From Aphanocapsa feldmannii 277cV (GTDB lineage: Bacteria; Cyanobacteriota; Cyanobacteriia; PCC-6307; Cyanobiaceae), in contig SRMO01000054.1 in assembly GCA_004768415.1 (NCBI GenBank), positions 3,344 to 46,940 of the forward strand: a stretch of DNA of 43,597 bases, read 5' to 3'. The position numbers and the translations under genes are program-made. The notes beneath the pieces are model-generated. The model searched no databases and had not been told where the DNA came from. It worked only from the letters and a program-made list of their open reading frames with translations. Shown here one piece after another: positions 19,370-29,396 of the stretch; within the stretch, counting starts at the first letter, position 1, and every line of letters starts with the position of its first letter.

Positions 19370-19579
19370 ATGATCAAGCGCTCTGTGTTGACCAACGCCG
19401 AGGGCCAGTATTTCTGCCTCCCCTTCGGGCCGGACTGCTCCGAGTGGAGCCCCAGCCCCGGTCGAGCCCATCGCTGGGCTGACAGGACGGCCTGTGCCTC
19501 CGCCGCCTTCTGCCTGAAGCGCTTCCGTGGTCTGGAGCTGAAGCTACGGGTCTGTGCCGAACCTCTGATCAGCTGCTGA
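19370..19579 (+). CDS. Small hypothetical protein (69 aa)
   Basis: MIKRSVLTNAEGQYFCLPFGPDCSEWSPSPGRAHRWADRTACASAAFCLKRFRGLELKLRVCAEPLISC; protein-like composition, no competing ORF. Confidence 0.45.
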   Translation: MIKRSVLTNAEGQYFCLPFGPDCSEWSPSPGRAHRWADRTACASAAFCLKRFRGLELKLRVCAEPLISC

Positions 19580-19729
19580 GCACACCTGGGTGCGGGGTGG
19601 AGACAATCCTGTCAAGGCCTTGCCAGGACAGGGCTTGTTCCAGTCAGCCCCTACCATGGCGCAACCCTGTTCTGCGCTGGGGCGTCCTTGCTGTGCCGAC
19701 GCTGCAGCCTGGCTACCCTGGCTACATCG

Positions 19730-21352
19730 ATGAACCAGCCTGGCTCAGCTGTGCCCGCCGCCCTGGGCGCAGGTTCCCCTTTCGTGCAGGCCACCGACAC
19801 CGCCGCTTCCGCCTCCTCCACCGCCACCCCGGCCCACTTGCTTGCCGGGCTCACTGGAGCCGATCCGGACAGTTTTGCCGACGTGGATGTGTTGGTGATC
19901 CCCTCCATCTCCCTGGATGCCACCCAGCTGGAATCGGTCAGCGGAGCCATCCACTACGAAGAGCGGATGCTGGTGAACCTGGGCTGGTTACGTCAGCCCA
20001 CCACCCGTGTGGTCTATCTCACCTCCCAGCCGTTGGTGCCGGAGCTGATCGAGTACCACCTGCAGCTGATCCCGGGAATCCCCACCAACCATGCCCGTCG
20101 TCGCCTGCTGCTGCGCAGCGTCAGTGACGCCTCCCCACGGCCCCTGACGCAGAAAGTGCTGGAGCGGCCTCGCTTCCTGGCCCGTCTCAGGGCGGCCCTG
20201 CGACCCGGCCGTTCCCTCCTCGTCTGTTTCAACGTCACGGAGCTGGAGGAGCGTCTTGCCCGGGCCCTGGGTCTTCCCCTGCTGGGCACATCGCCTTCCC
20301 TGCACACCTTCGGCAGCAAATCCGGCAGCCGTGCCCTGTTTCGCCGTTGCGGGCTGCCGCTGCCCCGGGGGATGGAACAGCTTCCCGACCGTGCCGCGGT
20401 GGCGGAAGCGGCGGTTGGCCTGGTCGGTCAGGCGGCGGAGACGGGCTCGGCCATCGAGCAGGTGATCGTGAAGCTGGAGGACGGCTTTTCCGGCGAAGGC
20501 AATGCCCTGCTGGATCTCCGGCCCCTGCTGGACGGCAGCAGGCTGGATCGGCGTCGGCTGCACACTGCGCTGATGGACAACCTCATACCCATGGCCGGCG
20601 GCCTGAACGCCGCTGCCTTCTGGGACCTGTTCGAACGGGAAGGGGGTGTGCTGGAGGAGCGTGTGCGGGGGCAGGGGTTCTGCAGCCCCAGTGTCCAGCT
20701 CTATCTCCATCCGGATCGACGGGTCGAGGTGGTTTCCACCCACGACCAGGTGCTGGGCGGTGCTGACGACCAGGTCTATCTGGGCTGCCGCTTCCCGGCC
20801 CGCAGCATCTATCGGCAGCAACTCCATCAGATGGGCCTGACGGTGGGCCAGGCCCTGGCTGCAGAAGGCGCCATGGACCGCTGTGCTGTGGACACCATCG
20901 CCTTTCATGACCCTGAGGCTGAGGGTGCCTGGAAGGTCCTGGCCATTGAAATCAACCTGCGCAAGGGCGGCACCACCCACCCCCTGGTCGCACTGCAGCA
21001 GCTGACCGGCGGACGCTATGAGCTTCCCAGCGGTTGCTACCGCGCCGACGGCCAGGTGAAGCGCTACATCGCCACCGACAACCTTTGCTCCAATGCCTAT
21101 CGGGGCCTGCTGCCGGAGGACCTGATGGAGATGGTGGCAGAGCGGGGACACATCTTTGATGCCCACACCCGTCGCGGGGTGGTGTTTCTGATGGTGGGCG
21201 CCCTCTCCGAGCACGGAAAGCTCGGGCTCACCTGCATCGACAACAGCCTGGCTGGCAGCGAGCACATGCTGGAGCGGGTCCGGGCCGATCTCGACAACCT
21301 GGCAGCAGACAGTGCCGGCACCCCCCTGGCAATGGCGCCCCATTGGCACTGA
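19730..21352 (+). CDS. ATP-grasp peptide ligase PGM1-related protein
   Basis: LLVCFNVTELEERLARALGLPLLGTSPSLHTFGSKSGSRALFRRCGLPLPRG...VIVKLEDGFSGEGNALLDL...AIEINLRKGGTTHPLVALQQLTGG...HTRRGVVFLMVGALSEHGKLGLTCI; ATP-grasp fold with PGM1-type C-terminus. Confidence 0.82.
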   Translation: MNQPGSAVPAALGAGSPFVQATDTAASASSTATPAHLLAGLTGADPDSFADVDVLVIPSISLDATQLESVSGAIHYEERMLVNLGWLRQPTTRVVYLTSQPLVPELIEYHLQLIPGIPTNHARRRLLLRSVSDASPRPLTQKVLERPRFLARLRAALRPGRSLLVCFNVTELEERLARALGLPLLGTSPSLHTFGSKSGSRALFRRCGLPLPRGMEQLPDRAAVAEAAVGLVGQAAETGSAIEQVIVKLEDGFSGEGNALLDLRPLLDGSRLDRRRLHTALMDNLIPMAGGLNAAAFWDLFEREGGVLEERVRGQGFCSPSVQLYLHPDRRVEVVSTHDQVLGGADDQVYLGCRFPARSIYRQQLHQMGLTVGQALAAEGAMDRCAVDTIAFHDPEAEGAWKVLAIEINLRKGGTTHPLVALQQLTGGRYELPSGCYRADGQVKRYIATDNLCSNAYRGLLPEDLMEMVAERGHIFDAHTRRGVVFLMVGALSEHGKLGLTCIDNSLAGSEHMLERVRADLDNLAADSAGTPLAMAPHWH

Positions 21353-21405
21353 GCCAGGCAGTTCCGCTGCACGTCCTGCCTGGCTGCGGGGGGCTTGTGG
21401 CGGCT

Positions 21406-22170
21406 TCAACGGCTGCAGATGCCACTCCACTGCACGACCTTGCGCTGATCCCGTCGCCAGCTGTGGAAGTGGTCGGGATCGCTGAAGGTACAGAGGGGGC
21501 ACGTGTGGATGCGATCGGGCTTCACACCACTGCGGCACAACTGCAACCGGGCAGCAAGGCGGATGTCCAGACGCAGGTGACCCGGCCGGCTGTCCGGGCC
21601 CAGCGCGCCTTCCTGTGACAGGGCTTGCCAGCCATGGCGCCCCAGGCTTGCCGCCACCCGTTCCGCCACGTCCCGTTCCACCTGATAGTGGATCCCCGCA
21701 ATGGCCGGCCCGAGCGCGACCAGCAGGTCGTCGCTGGCGCTGCCCTGTTCGATCAGGCCGTTGACAACGGCACTGAGAATGCCGGCGGCGATACCCCTCC
21801 ATCCCGCATGGCAACTGGCGACGCGACCGCTGCGTTGGTCTGCCAGCAGCACCGGAGCACAATCGGCACTGCTGGCCCAGAGGCTCTGATCGACACCATC
21901 GGCGATCAACCCATCCACCTCGGGCCAGGGCTGGGTGGCCAGGGAGGCGGACAGGATCCGGCTGCTGTGGATCTGCCTGGAGCGATGCACCGTGGGCACG
22001 TCCGACCGCCCAGCCCCTGATGGCGACCCTCCATCCAGCAGCACATGAACCAGTTGCCGGGGCTGCCGGCCTCCGTTGTTGCGGCTGAAGAAGCCATGAC
22101 GGACATGGCCAAGGGCGTCGCAGCGCAGATACTCGTGCTCCTCCCCCCGTTGCCAGTGCCAGCCCGGCAT
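21406..22170 (-). CDS. pgeF: Peptidoglycan editing factor PgeF (YfiH/laccase-like domain)
   Basis: VHRSRQIHSS...EVDGLIADGVDQSLWASSADCAPVLLADQRSGRVASCHAGWRGIAAGI...ALGPAIAGIHYQVERDV. Confidence 0.93.
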   Translation of the reverse strand: MPGWHWQRGEEHEYLRCDALGHVRHGFFSRNNGGRQPRQLVHVLLDGGSPSGAGRSDVPTVHRSRQIHSSRILSASLATQPWPEVDGLIADGVDQSLWASSADCAPVLLADQRSGRVASCHAGWRGIAAGILSAVVNGLIEQGSASDDLLVALGPAIAGIHYQVERDVAERVAASLGRHGWQALSQEGALGPDSRPGHLRLDIRLAARLQLCRSGVKPDRIHTCPLCTFSDPDHFHSWRRDQRKVVQWSGICSR

Positions 22171-22302
22171 GGTTGCACTGTCCATGGGTTGCTGCGGTGG
22201 CGACTCCGTCGATCGTCCCCTGCGGTGTCAAGGATCTGGCCAGCTGGATCCCTGTCCGGCAGGTCGGGAAGGCGGTGAGCAGAGCCAGCCTGGCTCGCCC
22301 GT

Positions 22303-23166
22303 TCAGGCCAGGGGCTGGTCCCGCAGCAGCCAGAAGCCGGCAAACTGCCGCTCCTCCGGGCTGGCCTGAACGGCGAGAAACTGAAGCCCACCCAGCCTCT
22401 GCCGCGCCTGTAGCAAGGCCTCCCTGGCGGCGGCCCCTTCCCGCTCGGCGAGCCGACCCAGCAGCCAGCGATCTTCAATGCCCGCATCCAGCACCAGCTG
22501 GTTGCCGGAGGCATCCAGCCGCACCGGCTCCAGTCCGGCGATCCAGCCTGCCACCGCCAGGGCCCGCTCCGCGGCGAACAGACGAATCCCCGGCACAGGC
22601 ACGTCTTCCCTGCCGCTGGCAGCCGGCAGCGGCAGCAGAGCGCGGAAACCACAATCCCATTGGCCTGCCTCGGCCAGGGCCGCCAGGGGCAGGGAGGCCC
22701 AGTCCCAGCGCTCACCACGGGCTGCCTCCGGCAGCGGCACTGCCGCGGCTGCGACGGGCTGCAGCGGCGCGGCCAGGGGCCCGCTCAGGAACCCCTCTTC
22801 CCGGGCATAGACCGTCTGCGTACGCTCCTCCAGCCAGTCGATCAGCGCATAGCAACGCCGGCTGGCCAGCAGCTCGATGCCCAGGGCCGCGGCGCCACGG
22901 GCCACCATGGTGCGCATGGACTGGCGCCAGCAGCGCAGGCGTCGGGGTCTTGCATAACCCTCCGCCGCACTGCGCTCCAGGGCTTCCGCCAGAGCCTCCC
23001 TGAGCCAGAGCGAATTGACGCTGTCGGCAGGGCATGGCTTGGCGAAGCGAAAGGGCTTGCTCCCCTCCGGCCCATCGGGATCACTGCAGACCAGCAGTTC
23101 CCAGCGTTTTCTGCCATCCGGCTCGAGCACAGGACGGCTGTAGTAATCGACCTGCCAGTCGCTCAT
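22303..23166 (-). CDS. Tab2/Atab2 family RNA-binding protein
   Basis: WQVDYYSRPVLEPDGRKRWELLVCSD...RPRRLRCWRQSMRTMVARGAAALGIELLASRRCYALIDWLEER. Confidence 0.92.
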   Translation of the reverse strand: MSDWQVDYYSRPVLEPDGRKRWELLVCSDPDGPEGSKPFRFAKPCPADSVNSLWLREALAEALERSAAEGYARPRRLRCWRQSMRTMVARGAAALGIELLASRRCYALIDWLEERTQTVYAREEGFLSGPLAAPLQPVAAAAVPLPEAARGERWDWASLPLAALAEAGQWDCGFRALLPLPAASGREDVPVPGIRLFAAERALAVAGWIAGLEPVRLDASGNQLVLDAGIEDRWLLGRLAEREGAAAREALLQARQRLGGLQFLAVQASPEERQFAGFWLLRDQPLA

Positions 23167-24596
23167 GGGCAGCTGTCGTCGCCGGGCAGAGGGCCCGGCC
23201 TGATGGGGGCCGGGTCGGCCATGGCGGAGGAGGGAGCCGCACTGTCCGTGGCGGTGGCTGGCGAGGGTGGCCGCCCGTCCTCCCCTTGACCTGTCTGGTT
23301 CTGCAGGCTCTTGAAGGCACGGGCAGCGCGGATCCGGGCCTCGGCCATCACCCTGGCTTTGTCGATCAGCAACTCACCAGGCTGATCCTCCAGCAGGGCG
23401 GTGCTGAGGCCTATGCGTCCCCGGGCAGCGTCCACATCCGTGATCAGCACCTGCACCGTCTCGCCCACATCGAAGGCCTGGCGCAGGGAGCGCAGGGCCC
23501 CGCCGGTGATACAGCTCTGGTGCAGCAGGCCGCTGACACCGCCCAGATCCACAAAGAAGCCATAGGGCTTGATGGCGTCGATGCGCCCCTGCTGCACGGA
23601 TCCGACCTTCAGTTCCGAAAGGCGGACGGCAACGGCGGCGCGCTTCTCGGAGAGCACCAGCTTGTGGCTGGCGGGGTTGACCTCCAGGAAGGTGACCCCG
23701 AGGGTCTTGCCCACCAACGCCGTGTGGTTGCCACCGTCATTGAGCTGGGAGCGGGGGATGAAGCCCCGCAGACCCTCCAGCTCACAGGTGCAGCCGCCGC
23801 GGTTGAAGCCGCAGACCCGCACCTGGACCACCGCCCCCTGGGCAGCAAGCCGCTCCACGGTCTTCCAGCTCTCGCGCAGGGCCAGGGCGCGGGCGCTCAC
23901 GGTCACCTGCCCGTCTGCGTTCTGCTCGCGGGTGATCAGCACATCAATCTCCATCCCCCTGGGGAAGCTCTCCTCGAGGTTGCCGATCACCCCCAGGCCG
24001 CAGTCCTGCTTCGGCATCCAGCCGGGCGCCTTGCCGGCGATGTCCACGTAGATGCCGTCGCTCTCGTGGCCCAGGACCCTGCCACGGGCCACATCGCCAG
24101 TGCCGCTGACCGGAACGCTGTCGTCGAGGGCAGCCAGGAAGGTGTCCTCGTCAAAGTCGAAGTGATCCACATCCCGGGGCGTGTAGCTGGGCTGCTGCGG
24201 CATGGTCTGGGCGCCACTGCCCTGCTGCTGCTCCGTGACTCCGGAAGCCGGTTGCCGGCCGGGACGGGATCTGCGCTGGCCATAGCCGAGAAAACGACTG
24301 TTGTCACCGCCACGGCCGCGGCCCTGATCTGCCGGGCCGAGCAGGTCCGCCATGGTGAGGCCGGCCTCCAGGCCCGCGCTGTCGGAATCCTGATCCTGCC
24401 GGTCACCTGCATGGTCCGCGCCGGCAGCGGCGCCGGGGCGGGCCGGTGGATCGGGACGGGGTGGAGGTGCTGCAGCGCCCTTGCCGCCTTCGGCACCGGC
24501 ATCGGCCTGGCCGGGCGGCGTGGCCATCCCGTGCTGTTTGCTGATGTGCAGGATCGAGATGGGCTTGTTGCCCGCTGCGGAGCCTTCGGAGGCCAT
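23163..24596 (-). CDS. S1 RNA-binding domain protein (cyanobacterial S1-like, Rps1b type)
   Basis: Two recognisable S1 repeats: VARGRVLGHESDGIYVDIAGKAPGWMPKQD and VGSVQQGRIDAIKPYGFFVDLGGVSGLLHQS. Low-complexity N-terminal extension; ATG at 24596; overlaps the Tab2 start by 4 nt. Confidence 0.9.
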   Translation of the reverse strand: MASEGSAAGNKPISILHISKQHGMATPPGQADAGAEGGKGAAAPPPRPDPPARPGAAAGADHAGDRQDQDSDSAGLEAGLTMADLLGPADQGRGRGGDNSRFLGYGQRRSRPGRQPASGVTEQQQGSGAQTMPQQPSYTPRDVDHFDFDEDTFLAALDDSVPVSGTGDVARGRVLGHESDGIYVDIAGKAPGWMPKQDCGLGVIGNLEESFPRGMEIDVLITREQNADGQVTVSARALALRESWKTVERLAAQGAVVQVRVCGFNRGGCTCELEGLRGFIPRSQLNDGGNHTALVGKTLGVTFLEVNPASHKLVLSEKRAAVAVRLSELKVGSVQQGRIDAIKPYGFFVDLGGVSGLLHQSCITGGALRSLRQAFDVGETVQVLITDVDAARGRIGLSTALLEDQPGELLIDKARVMAEARIRAARAFKSLQNQTGQGEDGRPPSPATATDSAAPSSAMADPAPIRPGPLPGDDSCP

Positions 24597-24631
24597 GGCG
24601 TCCCGTGCCTGTGCGAACCCACACTGTAGGG

Positions 24632-25546
24632 ATGAATTCCGATGCATTCTCCGCAGAACACCTGCGGCAGGCAGCGCGGTCCCGTGGTCTGCAGCATCTG
24701 CCCTGGCCGGCGGCGGCGGCGGCGGCGCGCCATCCCGGCAGCACGGTGGTGCTCCCCTTCGGGTCCTGCGAGCAGCATGGTCCCCACCTTCCGCTCTGCA
24801 CGGATGCACTGTTTGCCGAGCGGTTGCTGGCGGATGTGCTGACGGCCCTGCCGGCGGACGCGCCGATCTGGACCCTGCCTACGGAGCAGCTGGGCTTCTC
24901 GCCGGAGCATCTGGGCTTCCCCGGCACGGTGTCTCTGGCTGCGGAGGTGCTCATGGCCAGGCTCGAGGCCATCGTGCGGTCGTTGGCTGAAGCAGGGTTC
25001 AGCCGTCTGGTGCTGTTCAACGCCCATGGCGGCCAGATTGCTCTGCTGGAGGCCGCCGCCCGCCAGTGCCGCCAGCGTCACCCCGGATTGCTGCTGCTGC
25101 CCTGGTTCCTCTGGAGCCTGGAGGGTGTGATGGAACTGATCCCCCAGCCAGAGCGCAGTGATGGGCTCCATGCCGGCCTGGTGGAGACCAGCCTGATGCT
25201 GCATCTGGCACCGGATCTGGTGATCAGCGAGGAGATTCCCGCGGCCCCGGATGGACAGCTGCAGCCTCCTGCCGGCCACAGCCTGGAAGGGACCCGGCCA
25301 GCAGTATGGCTCGCCCATGAACTGAGCCGCAGCGGCATGGTCGGGGATGCCCGCGGTGCCAGCGCCGAACTCGGAGCTGCTCTCCACAGTCGTCTGGTGG
25401 CGGGATGGTGTCGCCACTTCCGTTCCCTGCTCGACAGTTCCTGGCCGGCGATGCCCGCCACCACCAGGCCCCCTGGCCCCACTGCACGCCCTGCTGTGGC
25501 AAGGGAGGAGGATTCCTGCACTTCCCTCCCTGACAGGAATCGCTAG
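24632..25546 (+). CDS. Creatininase family protein
   Basis: VVLPFGSCEQHGPHLPLCTDALFAERLL...GFSPEHLGFPGTVSL...LVLFNAHGGQ...DGLHAGLVETSLMLHLAPDLV. Confidence 0.93.
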   Translation: MNSDAFSAEHLRQAARSRGLQHLPWPAAAAAARHPGSTVVLPFGSCEQHGPHLPLCTDALFAERLLADVLTALPADAPIWTLPTEQLGFSPEHLGFPGTVSLAAEVLMARLEAIVRSLAEAGFSRLVLFNAHGGQIALLEAAARQCRQRHPGLLLLPWFLWSLEGVMELIPQPERSDGLHAGLVETSLMLHLAPDLVISEEIPAAPDGQLQPPAGHSLEGTRPAVWLAHELSRSGMVGDARGASAELGAALHSRLVAGWCRHFRSLLDSSWPAMPATTRPPGPTARPAVAREEDSCTSLPDRNR

Positions 25547-25621
25547 TATGGATGTTTACGAGGGGATCAGGCCGAGCCCGACGGCCCTGTGACCCCCTGC
25601 CCTTCACCGAGAGATCCCACA

Positions 25622-26332
25622 GTGACCGCAGCACCCGCCAACCTGACTGCCGACGTCACCGCCGATCTCCCGGACTTCACAACTGCGGCCTACAAGGACG
25701 CCTACAGCCGCATCAATGCAATCGTGATCGAGGGTGAGCGGGAAGCCCACGACAACTACATGGCGCTGGGCACATTGATACCCGACCAGGCCGGCGAGCT
25801 CAGCAGGTTGGCCCGCATGGAAAAGAAGCACATGAAGGGTTTCCAGGCCTGTGCAAGAAATCTGTCGGTGAGTCCCGACATGGCCTTTGCCCGCACCTTC
25901 TTCCAGCCCCTGCACGATAACTTCCAGATTGCGCTCAGCTGCAAAAAAGTTGTCACCTGCCTGCAGATTCAGGCTCTGCTGATCGAGGCTTTTGCAATCT
26001 CTGCCTATCACATCTATATTCCCGTGGCTGACCCCTTTGCCCGCAGGATTACCGAAGGTGTGGTCAAAGATGAATACACTCACCTGAACTATGGCCAGGC
26101 CTGGCTCAAGGCCAACTTCACCGCTTCCCGCGAGGAGCTGATCGAGGCCAACAAGGCCAATCTTCCCCTGGTCCATTCAATGCTCGAGCAGGTGGCCGCC
26201 GACGCAGCCGTGCTGGCCATGGACAAGGAGAACCTGATCGAGGACTTCCTCATCGCCTACCAGGAAGCGCTCACCGACATCGGTTTCAGCTCCCGCGAGA
26301 TCGTCAGGATGTCCGTCCAGGCCCTGGCCTGA
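25622..26332 (+). CDS. ado: Aldehyde deformylating oxygenase (aldehyde decarbonylase)
   Basis: [59 protein letters not shown]...[24 protein letters not shown] 25622 or the ORF start at 25589. Confidence 0.97.
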   Translation: MTAAPANLTADVTADLPDFTTAAYKDAYSRINAIVIEGEREAHDNYMALGTLIPDQAGELSRLARMEKKHMKGFQACARNLSVSPDMAFARTFFQPLHDNFQIALSCKKVVTCLQIQALLIEAFAISAYHIYIPVADPFARRITEGVVKDEYTHLNYGQAWLKANFTASREELIEANKANLPLVHSMLEQVAADAAVLAMDKENLIEDFLIAYQEALTDIGFSSREIVRMSVQALA

Positions 26333-26441
26333 TGGCGACACTGCGGCGGCAGCCGGGCCGCACCTGCATGTCCGGCCTACGCGGGGATGCGAAGGTGTCA
26401 CTTCAGGCTGGCCCCATGGTTCAGCTATCAGGAGGCCCCCT

Positions 26442-27482
26442 ATGTTCGGACTGATCGGTCACTCCACCAGTCTTGCTTCGGCCGTGGAAAAGGCCAGGAT
26501 GCTGGGCTACGACGACCACGCGGAAGGTGATATGGAGCGCTGGTGCAGCTCACCGCCCCAGCTGCTCGAGAACTTCAAGCTGACCAGCAAAACAGGGAAG
26601 CTGATCGAAGGTGCCTACATCGACTCCTGCTTTCTGCCTGAGATGCTGCCCGGCAAATTCAAGACGGCCGTGCGCAAGGTGCAGAACGCCATGGCCCTTG
26701 CCCAGAAATATGGCCTCAACGTGACAGCTCTCGGCGGTTTCACCTCGATCATTTTCGAGAACTTCGACCTGGCCAAATTCCAGAAGGTGCGCTCCACCCT
26801 GCTGGAATGGAAGCGTTTCACCACCGGCAACACCCATACTGCCTGGGTGATCTGTCGGCAGGTGGAGGAGAATGCCCCCCGGCTGGGGATCGATCTGGCC
26901 AAGGCCCGCGTTGCCGTGGTCGGCGCCAGCGGTGATATCGGCAGTGCCGTCTGTCGCTGGCTCAGCCGCTGCACCGGCGTCAAGGATCTGCTGCTGGTGG
27001 CACGTCACCGTGGCCGTCTCCAGGCACTGCATGACGAACTCGGCAGCGGCACCGTCCTGTCCCTCGATGAAGCGCTCTGCCAGGCCGATGTGGTGGTGTG
27101 GGTGGCAAGCCTCTACCAGACCCTCAGGATCGACCCCGCCAGCCTGCGGCAGCCCTGCCTGATGGTGGATGGCGGTTATCCCAAGAACCTTGACACCCGT
27201 GTCTCTCTGCCCAACCTCCATGTGATCAAGGGCGGCATTGTGGAATTCTTCAGCGACATCGCCTGGACGATGATGCAGGTCGCCGAGATGGAGCGGCCCC
27301 AGCGTCAGATGTTCGCCTGCTTCGCCGAGGCGATGCTGCTTGAGTTCGAGGGTCTGCACACCAATTTCAGCTGGGGGAGGAACAACATCACTCTCGAGAA
27401 CATGGAGACGATCGGCATGGCTTCCCTGCGCCATGGTTTCCGGGCAATCGGCCTGGATCATCCCGCTCTCGTCACGGCGTGA
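26442..27482 (+). CDS. aar: Long-chain acyl-ACP reductase
   Basis: [45 protein letters not shown]...[18 protein letters not shown]; directly downstream of ado. Confidence 0.97.
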   Translation: MFGLIGHSTSLASAVEKARMLGYDDHAEGDMERWCSSPPQLLENFKLTSKTGKLIEGAYIDSCFLPEMLPGKFKTAVRKVQNAMALAQKYGLNVTALGGFTSIIFENFDLAKFQKVRSTLLEWKRFTTGNTHTAWVICRQVEENAPRLGIDLAKARVAVVGASGDIGSAVCRWLSRCTGVKDLLLVARHRGRLQALHDELGSGTVLSLDEALCQADVVVWVASLYQTLRIDPASLRQPCLMVDGGYPKNLDTRVSLPNLHVIKGGIVEFFSDIAWTMMQVAEMERPQRQMFACFAEAMLLEFEGLHTNFSWGRNNITLENMETIGMASLRHGFRAIGLDHPALVTA

Positions 27483-27602
27483 GCACCGCCCCGGTGCGGC
27501 TGGTCCCGCCTGCAGCCTGCCTTGACGAAGCCGCACCGGGGCAGGTCGCCTCTCCCCTCTCTGCCACGCTCCCTCCCTTGTTCCCAAGCCCTTCCTGACG
27601 CC

Positions 27603-28595
27603 ATGGCCAGCCGCACTCTGCTCGAGTTCGAGAAGCCCCTGGCCGATCTGGAGAAGCAGATCCAGCAGATCAGGCGCCTCAGTGAAGACAATGAAGTTGA
27701 CGTGAGCCAGCAGCTGCTGCAGCTTGAAGCCCTGGCGGCCCAGCGCCGCAGTGAGATCTTCGCCAACCTCAACCCCTCCCAGAAGATTCAGGTGGCGCGC
27801 CATCCCCAGCGCCCCAGCACCCTCGACTACATCCAGACCCTCTGTGATGACTGGTTCGAGCTGCATGGGGACCGGGTCGGCTCCGATGACAAGGCCCTCG
27901 TGGGGGGCATCGGCAGCATCGATGGCATTGCCGTGCTGCTGCTGGGTCACCAGAAGGGGCGGGACACGAAGGAGAAGGTGGTCCGCAACTTCGGCATGGC
28001 CTCCCCCGGTGGCTACCGCAAGGCCCTGCGCCTGATGCGCCATGCCGATCGCTTCGGTCTGGCCATCGTCAGCTTCATCGACACCTCCGGCGCCTACGCC
28101 GGAGTCACGGCCGAGGAGCAGGGCCAGGGCGAGGCCATCGCCGCCAATCTGCGCGAGATGTTTGCCCTGGGGGTGCCCATCGTCACCACGGTGATCGGTG
28201 AGGGCGGCTCGGGTGGTGCCCTGGGGATCGGCGTCGCCGATCGCTTGTTGATGTTCGAGCACAGCATCTACACCGTTGCCAGCCCCGAGGCCTGTGCTTC
28301 GATCCTCTGGCGTGATGCCAGGTGTGCCACAGAAGCGGCCGAAGCCATGAAGATCACCGCCGCCGACCTGCGCCAGCTGCGTCTCTGCGACGTGGTGATC
28401 CCCGAACCGCTGGGTGGCAACCATTGGGCACCCCGCCAGGCGGCGGATTCCCTCAAGACCCACCTCGTGGCACAGCTGCGAGAGCTGCAGGGCCTCGATC
28501 CCGCCGTGCTGCGGGATCAGCGCTATGCCAAGTTCCGTGCCATGGGCCGGGTACTGGAGGAGGGATTTCCGCCAGCCCGGATCAGCGTTGCCTGA
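27603..28595 (+). CDS. accA: Acetyl-CoA carboxylase carboxyltransferase subunit alpha
   Basis: [26 protein letters not shown]...[25 protein letters not shown]...[27 protein letters not shown]...[15 protein letters not shown]. Confidence 0.97.
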   Translation: MASRTLLEFEKPLADLEKQIQQIRRLSEDNEVDVSQQLLQLEALAAQRRSEIFANLNPSQKIQVARHPQRPSTLDYIQTLCDDWFELHGDRVGSDDKALVGGIGSIDGIAVLLLGHQKGRDTKEKVVRNFGMASPGGYRKALRLMRHADRFGLAIVSFIDTSGAYAGVTAEEQGQGEAIAANLREMFALGVPIVTTVIGEGGSGGALGIGVADRLLMFEHSIYTVASPEACASILWRDARCATEAAEAMKITAADLRQLRLCDVVIPEPLGGNHWAPRQAADSLKTHLVAQLRELQGLDPAVLRDQRYAKFRAMGRVLEEGFPPARISVA

Positions 28596-28649
28596 TGCCA
28601 TCGCTTAAACTTTCTTCAAGTTTCCTTGCCGCTGGCAGACGCTCTGTCC

Positions 28650-29387
28650 ATGACCTGCTCAGCCTCTGCAGCGGACCACCGCACGGTGCTCATCACGGGT
28701 GCTTCACGGGGGATCGGCGCAGAAACAGCCAGAGCCTTCGCCGGCAGGGGCTGGACGCTGCTGCTTCTGGCCCGCAATGGCCATGCCCTGGAAGCGCTGG
28801 CCGACGAGCTGCGCGATGTCGCCGCCGCGGTCCATTGGGCGTCGGTCGATCTTGCCGATCCGGTCGCCATTGCACCGGGGGTTGCGGATCTGACCCGGCG
28901 GGGAGGAACCCCCTCGGTGCTGATCAATAACGCCGGCGCCGCCTACACCGGTGGTCTCGCCTCCATGCCGCTGGAGGACTGGCAATGGCTGCTGCAGCTC
29001 AACCTCACCAGTATCTTCCAGGTCACGCAGGCCCTGCTCGCCCCCATGCGGCAGGCAGGAGGGGGGTTGATCATCAATGTCGGCAGCCATGCCGCTGGCA
29101 AGGCTTTCCCCGGGTGGGGCGCCTATGGCATCAGCAAGGCCGGCCTGGCGGCCTTCAGCCAGTACCTCGCGGCGGAGGAAGCACCCCATGGCATCCGTGT
29201 GACCACCCTCACCCTCGGAGCGGTGGATACGCCCCTCTGGGACACCCGCACGGTACAGGCAGATTTCGATCGCCATGCCATGCTGCGGCCGACCCAGGTT
29301 GCCGCAGCCCTGCTCCAGCTGGCGGAGCATCCCACCCAGCAGCTCGTTGAGCAGCTGACCCTCATGCCCACCGCAGGAGCTCTCTGA
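28650..29387 (+). CDS. SDR family NAD(P)-dependent oxidoreductase
   Basis: VLITGASRGIGAETARAFAGRGW...LINNAGAAYTGG...YGISKAGLAAFSQYLA (TGxxxGIG, NNAG, YxxxK). Confidence 0.94.
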   Translation: MTCSASAADHRTVLITGASRGIGAETARAFAGRGWTLLLLARNGHALEALADELRDVAAAVHWASVDLADPVAIAPGVADLTRRGGTPSVLINNAGAAYTGGLASMPLEDWQWLLQLNLTSIFQVTQALLAPMRQAGGGLIINVGSHAAGKAFPGWGAYGISKAGLAAFSQYLAAEEAPHGIRVTTLTLGAVDTPLWDTRTVQADFDRHAMLRPTQVAAALLQLAEHPTQQLVEQLTLMPTAGAL

Positions 29388-29396
29388 GCAAACCTC

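Noticed and set aside
19988-22231. 747-aa minus-strand ORF
   Set aside because: Covers the PGM1-like ligase in antisense and pgeF out of frame; composition typical of a shadow frame.
23034-24629. 531-aa plus-strand ORF
   Set aside because: Antisense to the S1-domain gene and Tab2 5' end; shadow ORF.
26550-28601. 683-aa minus-strand ORF
   Set aside because: Antisense to aar and accA; same GC-driven shadow ORF pattern.
28607-28623. AAACTT-TCTTC-AAGTTT inverted repeat after accA
   Set aside because: Weak AT-only stem without a U tract; cannot be supported as a terminator.
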